Below, piece after piece: positions 33,521-42,918 of a stretch of 64,000 bases of DNA. Below the pieces are notes generated by a model that saw only the letters and a program-made list of their open reading frames with translations, was not told the origin of the DNA and made no database searches. Within the stretch, counting starts at the first letter, position 1. Every line of letters starts with the position of its first letter. This DNA is from Cylicocyclus nassatus (lineage: Eukaryota; Nematoda; Chromadorea; Rhabditida; Strongylidae), in NCBI GenBank assembly GCA_958299035.1, contig CATQJL010000223.1, positions 80,803,322 to 80,867,321 of the forward strand, given 5' to 3'. The position numbers and the translations under genes were made by a program.

Positions 33521-34794
33521 TAGTACCAGGGTTTGAGTCAGGAGCGAATTTTTTTTCTTTGCATATGAACTCAAGTTTATGGTTGAATCAGAGCTTTTGA
33601 GCTTTATGAGCCTGTTGCAGTTCATCTCAAATTTTTTCTATCATTAAAATTAAATACTGAAACTGATTCTTTAGGTTCCCATAACTCCAAACAAAATTTT
33701 CTCCTTCTAAAAGGAATTTCCGCTTTTATAATAATTATAATCATTTATAAAACCATGAAGAGCTCTTTCAAATGGTATGCCACCCGCTTACTGCTTTGCT
33801 GTAAAGCAGTGCCACGAGAATAAATACATGCCCCATGAGCTTGGTCCGCCTTCTTCGAAATGCCACTCAAAACATTGTGGGGAACTGGCGGTAGCGGTTA
33901 CCAGAATTATGCGTAAGCCACTTGTAATCGATTTGGTCACTTGTTTCTTTCCGCTTAGTTCACTGAGGATCGAAACAAACAGTTTCAAAAATGTAGGAAA
34001 GTCAAGATCCATTGCTTCTTGACCATCCTAAAGAGGATGATTTCACCGGCAATACTGCATTGTGAAAACGACCCATATCGTTGTTGTGCGAACATATGAG
34101 GTATCTAAATCTCAACACAGTGTGCAATGGATAGACATTCGAACTTATGCATGTCGTCGATAAAGGAACCTATCAAATTTTTCATCAACAAGTGAATTAT
34201 TTAGAAGAGAAAATTGATTTACTTTAAGTTTGTTGAATATTAACAAATATATCAGAAGTTCATATGCCTTTCATATTCTTCCGCAGCATATTTTCTGTAA
34301 CAGGTTACAAATGAGATAGTTCACAAGCATTAAATAAACTAAAAGGATGACAGACTCGATCAAATTTCAATTAATCAACAATTTTCTCACTGCGGTTGCA
34401 TGTCTGTTGTCCACCGCAGTTTTTCCAGACCTTTCGTTTGAGTATTGGATGCTAAAGATAGTTGCAACATCAGAAACAAATACAAAATTAAATGCTTCTG
34501 TGCAGAAAACGGTTAACAAAGTGCATTCAAAATGCATTCTGTAGCCAAACAATACTAATCAAGATTACTGCTTCGTTAGTGCTTTGCTAGTGCATCATAA
34601 ATTTTCTGTTCATGTATTTTGATATTCTCATTTGCAAATAGTGCTTCAGTCCCTTGCTCTTTCAAACTCATTAAAAAGGATTGTCTTATAAAGAGTGCTG
34701 CAAAAGTTGGATAAATTCAAAATGTCTCTTCTAGCTGAAGGTGAGATTACCTTTTTAGATTCATTATATATAGTGGTAATGCAATCATCAATCA

Positions 34795-34803
34795 AAAATT
34801 TAG
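34795..34803 (+). promoter_or_regulatory. candidate trans-splice acceptor of TIMP-like gene 3
   Basis: aaaatttag lies two bases before the ATG at 34806, the same spacing as in gene 1. It is weaker than tttttcag. Confidence 0.4.
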
Positions 34804-34805
34804 AA

Positions 34806-37182
34806 ATGAAGGTGCTAGTTTTTCTCGCCATGCTATGTGCAACAACTTACAGTGCCTGCAACTGTGCACGTCAGCAGGCACTTCCGTTGAAAAAAAGATA
34901 TTGCGATTCTACACACTCTAGTAAGTTGAAAAGAACCGTTGTCTCACAAAAAGGCTCTGTGAAAGAGCAAAAAAATATGAATGATAGGCCGGTTATGAAG
35001 CTCCCTACATTTTCTGCTTTCATCATTGTGTTTTACGGTAGTAGGAAAGTAATGAGTAGCGTTTTTCTACATTTTCAAACTTTTTCGACAAACAACGAAT
35101 GAAGGCTCCGTCACCCAAAATAGACACAAAATCTTGCGCCTTCTCAAAGAGCAAAGACCTACATCGCTTAAGTAGGCTTGATAAAACGATAGGTGATTGC
35201 GATTCAGCTTGGACGACTATGGTTCGAGGCCGGCTAGTGGTGGATATTTGCGCCGAGCAATCTTTGATAGCGGCCACTATCGGAAAAAAATCGATGATGG
35301 CCGCTATCAAGGGATCCACCTAGCAAATATTTGTATAAAACTAAGATTTTTAGTGAGAGTTTATCAGAAATTGAGAATGTTGTGACATAAAACCTATAAG
35401 ATAAATAAAGAAATTTTCTTTTGAGCAGCTCTTTGAAAAAAGACCAAGTAAACTTTGTAAAAAGGAGATATCGTGCAGTTTTGCGCGTTCTTGTATCGCA
35501 ACAATACATCAACTAAATTGTCTCGTAAGTCATTCATGGTCAACTTACGGGAGATTTGTTTGATCCTCCTCTTTAGCACACGTCTCCCTTGGTTCGCCCT
35601 AAGATCTATCTACCTTCAGCGTAGTGGCATTTCGTTGAACTGACCGTGACACTTGACCGGACGGTCTTCTGGCTGTTAAACTGACCATCAGTACGGAAAC
35701 TTGTGTGGTCTTAGGTTTGAAAGCAGCGTCCATCCAAAATCCACCTCACCCAGATTAGCATGTAATTGTCAAAAAAGCCCCAAGAGTAATCGAACTGCGT
35801 TGGTCCGATCCTTTGAGGGCCTGTGATACATTTTACAAACCTCCCCATGAAGACGACTGCTCACGCATTGATCGATAATGGAGTGCAACTGCACCCTTGC
35901 AGCTGCAGCTCCTTCCCGCTGGTAAGCTGAGGGGATGAACAATCCGAAACTCGTCCGCACCCTTAAAACAATAAATGTACCCCAGGAGTTTTTGAAAAAG
36001 TTTTGATAACCAGCAAGTAGAGCAAGCCCTTTGCAAACCAATGCAATTTTTTGTTTCACCAGCTTTTCTAATCTCAAATTTATTGGTGTATATATGTATT
36101 GTATATATTTCAATGTATCGTACATTTGGTCTATTAAGAAAAGCATGAGTAATTGAGTAGTTCAGGAGCCATTCAATGCAGCTTCTTCTCTTTTTTCTGA
36201 AGCCTATTTTTTGCAATACATGCATAATTTGCAGAAATAATTTTCGTTTCAATTTTACGAAGTGAAGCGTTAAATTGTCGTTGCAAGAATACAGTCTCTT
36301 GATACTGGCATGTCCCCTCACATATACTTTTCTAGACAAATCAGCGGTAATTTTCGCTCTTTCGCCATTACAATGTGCTTGCGCTCTTATCTTTACCTTA
36401 TGAGTTTCCTCAATGTGAAGACTTCATAGGTAGTTTGCAAAACTTCGACAAGTTCTGCACCACTTATAAAGTCTTTTCTTCAGCTACGTATAAGTCTTCT
36501 TATGTATTTCATGTTTTTGCTTTTCTAATTACGGAGAACAGAGCCACAGTAGTGTAAGCAACAATAGTCATCTCTTATAGGACATATAGAGCACAATATG
36601 TAGGATAACTGTTGGTTAATTCAACACCATTTATAATTCTTAAACATTCTTAAACATCATTCTTAAACACTGATTAACCTTTATAAGTTTTTCTCATTTA
36701 TTTCAATCAGGCATTTGCTGATTGCTAATTCAGTTGTTCGAGCCCGTATAATATCAAAAAGTAAGACTTTGAAACGACCCATTACACCAGGTGGTGCTGC
36801 GATCCAATACTATGGTGTGTCAATCAAAAGAGTTATGAAGGTGTGCAACAAGTTTTGCTAATTTTCAATATCTGATAATGAGAGTGCTAGCTTAGGGTAT
36901 GGATATCACAAAGGTTCGTCACATCTACGCGCATGCTGACTGCGGTGTGAACCTTGAAGTGGGTGCAGCGTATATGCTTGAAGGTAAGCGTTTCCATCAA
37001 TCAGTCAAATCCACAAAATGTAGTGCATGAATCTGTAGTCCAGTGAGCCTCTTTCAGTTGAAGAGATGTTTTACGGGTTTCTACATACCCCTTGTGGAAT
37101 AGCTGAGTTTTGGAATAACACGAAATGGTTGAGGGATCATATTAAAAGGCACAAGAATGACCCGAGAATCAACTGTAAATGA
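34806..37182 (+). CDS. TIMP/netrin-like secreted protein, gene 3 (four exons)
   Basis: Exons 34806-34920, 36734-36840, 36896-36983 and 37058-37182 join in phases 1-0-1 to 144 residues. A signal peptide (MKVLVFLAMLCATTYSA) is followed by CNCARQQ, the TIMP-type Cys-X-Cys N terminus. Exon 2 gives IVRARIISK and IQYYGVSIKRVMK, exon 3 HIYAHADCGVNLEVGAAYML, and exon 4 a Cys-containing end with EFWNNTKW and a final INCK. These match the netrin-like domain of TIMPs in order. All junctions keep the frame with canonical GT-AG sites, so the gene looks functional. The 1.8-kb intron 1 contains eroded MITE sequence. The ATG at 34806 is chosen because it begins the signal peptide and follows an acceptor; the frame is open further upstream. 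Confidence 0.83.
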
Positions 37183-37242
37183 GGCTGTTTTACAAATCAT
37201 GTCTTGATGATATGTTGTTGTTATTATTCTGCGGTGCTACGA

Positions 37243-37248
37243 AATAAA
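37243..37248 (+). promoter_or_regulatory. candidate poly(A) signal of TIMP-like gene 3
   Basis: AATAAA 60 bases after the TGA at 37182. Confidence 0.5.
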
Positions 37249-37399
37249 TTCTATAATTTTTTTAACCGATCAGGTCAAAATTGGTATGTCGCGCGCTCTC
37301 AGCGCCAAAGTATTCTTACCTGTCTTATGGCAGAATTTAAATGTTACTTGCTTATTTTCTTCCATCTTTTCTATTATCTTGTCTTAAAAAATCAAGCTG

Positions 37400-38080
37400 T
37401 TTCTTTCTCTAGCATACCTAGGGTATCAATCGATAGAGTGAAAGGATACGAAATGACCACTAAAGAACCGCCTAAGTCACAGTCCAGGTAAGATTTAAAG
37501 TAAAGCCAATATTCAGATCTTTTCAACTATTTCAAAATTGAATCTCCTTCCTAGAAATTCCTACGGACCTCCAACCTGGTCATTATACAGCAGGCACATA
37601 GTAGTGTCCAAAAATGTAATTGGTGGATTTTTTTTTCTGGGCTCAAAATTGAGAGAATATGATGGCCCGAAACTTATAAATGTCATTTTTCCTGGTTTTT
37701 TATGTGAAACTTGGTATATCTCGATTACCAGGGCACCTACACGGTGAAATTCTGAGATTATACTTATTAATTAATTAATACAATGGCATACGTGGGAGGG
37801 ACTGGGGCGGAATGCCATTTTTGGATTTTCTAACATTCTTGCAGGAAAAAAATCCAGTAAAGGTGTTTGAGTACTAATATGGTTTATTGTATAATGACCA
37901 ATTTCGAGGTCCGTAGGATTTTTTTTTCGCAAAATTCAATTTTCAGAAAAAACAATTTTCGATTTTGGCTCCAAACTTTACATCGATTACGACTTACTAG
38001 GCGAATCTTTAGAGGTCGTTCTGTAGAGATTGCTTCAATTTATTCATTTATTCTGACCATTGCTAAGCTAAGGATATCAT
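37400..38080. mobile_element. diverged copy of the 9209-9994 MITE
   Basis: Shares gggtatcaatcgatagag, ccgcctaagtc and cctccaacctggtcattata with 9270-9450, and ctttagaggtcgttctgtaga with its right part. The terminal TTAGGTTG repeats are not found, so the limits are approximate. Confidence 0.55.
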
Positions 38081-38414
38081 GATGGAGAAAGCAAAATGCT
38101 ATCGCAAACACATTTCATGCGCCTGATTAGATCTCAATCGTCTCGATCTCAATCAGCTATAGTTTTTTCCTAGTCGCCTTCAAACTACGAGCACGCTCTG
38201 CATCGTCCATGCACCACGCTTGCCGACATCTCTCAGTGGCGTCTTGTCAGTCCAAAACAGTTGATTTTAAAATGGACAGAGCAAATGCAATTATTCACTT
38301 TCCTCTCTTTTTAAGCCAATCAGCAAAAACTTGCATACTGATAGATATCGCAATCCAGTCAAATGCGGCGTCCTTTGAAGTGGCGAAAAATGCATCGTCA
38401 AATTGCTAAAGCTT

Positions 38415-38876
38415 ACAAGGGAAGCGTGTATAGTCGATGTGGCCTTCTCAGATGAGACCCATACTGCTTTAAAGAGCATTGCACAGTGATTCTAAATCTG
38501 CCTTCAATATCTGCCAAGCGCCTCTGGACGCCGAGTTATGGGCGTTTTTCTGGTCGAAAAATTGAACGCAAAACTGGAGCAAAATCGCCCAAATTTGTTT
38601 AATTTTTATGTGTCGAGATCAGAGCAGTTTAAGTAATGGATACATTTTGTCTAATATTCTAATACTTAATATTGCTGTATCTGAGCGCTAGAAAGAATTG
38701 TAACAATTGTTTTTACCTAAATTCTGCATTCATTTTTCGTTCCAAAAACGGTCATAACTCGATGTCCAGAGGCGCTTGGCACATAATGGAGGTAGATTTG
38801 GAATCAGCGTTTGATGCTCTACAAAGTGGTATGAGTCTCATTTGGAAACGCCACTTCGACTAAACACGCTTCCCTT
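38415..38876. mobile_element. palindromic MITE, CAAGGGA family, copy C
   Basis: Ends acaagggaagcgtg and cacgcttcccttag. Inner arms tctaaatctgccttcaatatc and ggtagatttggaatcag correspond to the other copies. Confidence 0.75.
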
Positions 38877-39118
38877 AGAAGAAAGGCAAACTATTAACCT
38901 AGTAAAAGAATTTCTTGAGATAATGTCATCAAAAGGAAACATTTATTCGCATTCCGGTTTCGGGGCTAAGAACTATACCGGTCATGCGACTTCTTTGGTG
39001 CCCCTCATCAGTAGTTCCCAAGGAAGTGTAAAAGATAAATAAAATAGAATGTATTAAAATATATTCAAACCCAGTAGATCTTAGTGGCATGAGAAGAAGA
39101 TATGCTCAAGGGCCATGG

Positions 39119-40160
39119 CAACTACCAAGTTTTGGCGCCGACAAATGCCGCGCTCTCATTAGTCCATGTTATCAGTCCATGTTTTTCGCAACTCATGCAT
39201 AAGTGGGAGATGCACACTAGTAATAAAACCGTATTTAAGTGAAGATGGTACATAGTATTAAATATGGCTCTATATAAAATATTGAGACTCCAACCATTGC
39301 ACATAGGGGTTCTAACCAATTCTAAAACTCTACGTCTGAAGTCTATATACTTAGAACTATTTCTGTATATTCTTGAGACCTCAGAAGTAAGCGTATTGAA
39401 TAATATGTAGCGAGGTATAGGACTTCCAGTTTGGATATCTAGTTACTCTAAAGTTATCATCATCTGTCTTATTGTATAGACTAAAACTGACGATTTTGTT
39501 ATCAATAGTTATAAGATCCAAATTAGTCACTCCAACACTATTGGATGTAGTTTCCATATCCAAAGTGGGATGGTATATTTCTTTAAGGCTATCTATAAAA
39601 TGAGATGCATTGGATGAAATATGTAGTATGTCATCTATAGATCTGTAAGTATGTTGATACAAAAATGCATTCTTCCTCTCCACTATCTGTCTTCTAATGA
39701 AAGTATATTCCATGTAAGCTAGCGTAAGATCTGCCATTTGTAGACTACAAGATGCTCCTTGTGGAATTCCTTTAATCTGTTTATATATTCTTCCACCAAA
39801 GTATAAATAACTGGCATTCAAAATTGAGTCTATCATGTAAACTATGTCCTCTATCTGGTAGTACCTGCCTTTTGCTCTATCTTCATTTGTATATGACATT
39901 CTAGATTGATACAACCTCAAATATTTAAATCCCCTCATGCAAATAGTAATTAGTTTTTTCTATTCCTAACTACATTATGTGGCAGACTAGTAAATAGGCT
40001 AGAGAAGTCTGCAGAATATACCTCCAGATTCCCTTTAAGACTTCCCACTTCTTCCACTACCTGTTTACTGTTTTCTATCGATGTTAGATTGTTAGATGCT
40101 GATTTGTTAGACTTGTTAGATTTGGTTGGCCTAAGAGGTTTTCTACATATTACCATTGAA
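39119..40160 (-). pseudogene. decayed reverse transcriptase of a retroelement
   Basis: Reading leftwards from 40156, one frame contains VYSADFSSLFTSLPHN (RT motif A, Asp in the first catalytic block). After a break near 39940 another frame carries KGIPQGASCSLQMADL (RT block 4) and YRSIDDILHIS (a Y-x-x-DD-type catalytic block), then NLDLITI and SLYNKTDDDNFRVTRYP. After a further frame change near 39400 it continues with SRIYRNSSKYIDFRRR. The pattern is clearly RT-like but not LINE- or gag-pol-like. It may be a Penelope-like or related RT, which I cannot decide. Frame breaks show it is not functional. A GC-rich motif (ctagctgtcgtacccggcc) lies just upstream at 40210. Confidence 0.7.
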
Positions 40161-40486
40161 ATGGTACCATACTCAATAATAGAATGTGTAACTGCTCTTC
40201 TGTTATATTAAGTACTAGCTGTCGTACCCGGCCTTGCCCGGGATAACATCACTTAGGGTTCACTGTCTTTGGATATATGTGACGCTCAAAGCAGTAGTGT
40301 ATCATTGAAGTTTGTTTGCAAAAATAAAAATAAAATGTGTACACTTTTACTCAACAGCATTGTCTCTCTTCTTTTTGAAACATGGAAGACGTGAAAAAAC
40401 TTGAAGAGCAAGCATTGCGATATAGGTGGAAGAACGTTCGAATAATGTAGCGCCCATTGCTATCCTGAGAATCATTTTTCCTAGTA

Positions 40487-41431
40487 TTAGGTTGTCCGGG
40501 AATCAATGCCCGTTTTGAAGTTCGGCCGCAAAAAGTCATACACTTCTTACTTCTAAATGGCTTGCAAAGTACCATTCGATAAGACAAAGCAAGCTTTACA
40601 AGACGGCCATCTTGCTTTTGCAACAGCTCTCATCCACCTCGAGTTTCGAGCCAAAAACTAAGACTCAGCAGCCCGAAAAATCGAAAAAAAATCGTAACTC
40701 AGTTCATAGAAATCCTACAAAGATTCTACCTTGCTAACGTAAACACAATCCACATAAAACATCTATGTACGCCTTTGCCATATTTCTTTCTCTGTTAGAA
40801 ATCAAGAAAACGGAAATTTTCGTGTATTTGCCAAAGTGATGCTGTGCCGTCCCCACATAGGTAGTTGTGTACCACAAGCCTGTAGAAGTACAGACTTAAA
40901 TTTTCAACTCTCTACAAGCTTTAGTTCCCGAAAAATACCAAATGAAGCTTTTCCTAGCTAGGTGGCCCAAGCTAAATTTCAAATTTCTCGAGAACTAAAA
41001 CTTGTAGAGAGCTGAGAATTTACGTTTGTACTTCTACAGGTTTGTATACAACTACCTATGTGGGGACGGCACAGCATCACTTTGGCAAATGCACGAAAAT
41101 CTCCGTTTTCCCAATTTCTAACAGAGGAAAAAATATGGCAAAGGCGTATATAGATGTTTTATGTGGATTGTGTTTACGTGAGCAAGTTAGAATTTTTGTA
41201 GGATTTTTACGAACTGAGTTACGATTTTTCTCAAATTTTCGGGCAGTTGAATCTTTTTAGTTTTTGGCTCAAAACTCGTGGTAGATCAGAGCTGCTGCTA
41301 AAGCAAAATTGCCATCTTGTAGAGCTTGCTTTGCTCTATCGAATGGTACTTTGCAACCCATTCAAAAATGAGAAGTGTACGACTTATTGCTGTTGAAATT
41401 CAAAACGGGCATTAATTTCCGGACAACCTAA
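40487..41431. mobile_element. 945-bp palindromic mariner-type MITE
   Basis: Ends ttaggttgtccgggaat and atttccggacaacctaa, TA flanks at 40485-40486 and 41432-41433. The arms mirror each other almost to the centre near 40960 (ctctacaagctttagttcccg against cgagaactaaaacttgtagag). Subterminal taccattcgataagacaaag links it to the element at 6592. Confidence 0.88.
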
Positions 41432-41433
41432 TA

Positions 41434-42008
41434 CTTCGCCGCTAATCGGTTATTCTGTTTTAACTCCCGCACTCTACCCTCCTCTCCCATACTACGACAA
41501 AAGTAAGTGCTTCTTTGACTGTCCTTGCTTTAGAGAGCGAATACCTTTATAGCCAAAGCAACAGCCATTCTACCACGTTAAAGATATGTAATCCACAACT
41601 TGTGAGCCATTTGGATAACGTATTAATGAAAAAACTCAAGGACTTCAGTCAATAAACAAAATTATGATGTAAGCTTTCAGATTGAGAGTCACGCTCATGC
41701 GGCTGGAATTCATGTCGGAGGTTCCAACGCTAGAGTGTGGCACGCAATTTGAGACAACTTGTAACTTAGCGATTGGCTCACATCTGCATCAAAAAAAGGC
41801 CTTGACTTGCGTTAACAACACTACTACCTCGCACCGCAAAAGATGCATCTCGCAGTTTTAGACAGAATATATAGGATCTACATCTGAACGCTTTCGACCT
41901 TGCTTTGATGACGAAAGTTCACAATGGATCATGCTGCTCTTGTTTACATAAGTGTAGGAATGGTTCGGCAATAGCTGCTGATAAGCTTCATTCCCTTATT
42001 GAGAGTGC
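41434..42008. other. intergenic, no gene seen
   Basis: No supportable exon. Confidence 0.35.
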
Positions 42009-42236
42009 AACAAATCAATAAATCGATAGAAGGACCCAGCGAATTGTCGAAAAAAGTAGCCTATCTTTTGCGCCGTGGCTTGTTTATAGGGAAACAAAAT
42101 TCAGCCTCTTTGGTTCACATACAAAGGAGTCTATAAGCCACAAACATCCTAACAAACACGGTACAGTGTTTGAGTTTTATATATATATATACCAGATACC
42201 AGTGCTTCACCTCTGCTTCGCAGAGGTTCGCACTGG
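42009..42236 (+). repeat. dispersed repeat, copy 2, ending in a Helitron-like hairpin
   Basis: 42009-42190 matches 1371-1560. It is followed by an AT run and then by ccagtgc-ttca-cctctgc-ttc-gcagagg-ttc-gcactgg (42200-42236). This double palindrome resembles the 3' hairpin of the Helitron-like element at 32908-32935. Confidence 0.65.
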
Positions 42237-42810
42237 CATCGTGAACCGTGGTAAACTCACTTTATGAGAGCTTGTCTCTCAAATCATTGTTCGGTTTATT
42301 GCAACGTGAGCTGTAGTTAAAAATGAACCATACTCGCTATCTTAACCTCACATGATGTTTAGTATCGTAAATCATTCCTCGCTGTAATTTCGTAACGGAC
42401 AAACTCCACACAACTTCAGATTAAGCCGCTTATTATAAGTCATGATAGATTCAAAATACGTTTTTCCGCCTTTTTATAGTTATGTTGGTTGAATAAGGGT
42501 TTCCTTACTGCTGACGTCAAAGGGACTTCGAAATTCGCCAAATTATGAGGAACTTCGTTTCCAAACTGCTCTAGGCGAGCGCTGCCGAGCTCTGATTTGT
42601 GCCTTGGTTGGACCGGAGAAGGTAGCTAGCGGTTCACAAAATCTATACTCTTTTTCTTAATTTGCGCTAGGAATGGCTCAATGGCTACTGACGTTTTTCC
42701 GTTTCAAAACAAAAAGATTCAAAATTATAAAGTCATTTACATCGTATGTTTGGTTCTCGCTGCAGCCGAAAGGCACAATACGTCCAGCACGAAACAAAAA
42801 CTATTACAAT
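42237..42810. other. intergenic, no gene seen
   Basis: No supportable exon; the right end is the presumed 3' flank of the phosphatase gene on the minus strand. Confidence 0.35.
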
Positions 42811-42816
42811 TTTATT
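42811..42816 (-). promoter_or_regulatory. candidate poly(A) signal of the PP1-like gene
   Basis: AATAAA on the minus strand about 100 bases after the stop codon at 42919-42921. Confidence 0.45.
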
Positions 42817-42918
42817 AACTCTCACTCGCACATATACACAAACTGAGGTTTTCCACAGTATGGTCCCACAGACAATGCTTGATTTTGATTAGTTTGAAAA
42901 TTGATTAGCTCTTCAAAT

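Noticed and set aside
35205..35240. Possible tRNA B box (ggttcgaggcc)
   Set aside because: No matching A box or acceptor stem upstream.
35833..36339. 168-codon open frame on the minus strand
   Set aside because: Inside an intron of a well-supported gene, unusual composition, no domain, and overlapped by another long frame. Kept only as a low-interest note.
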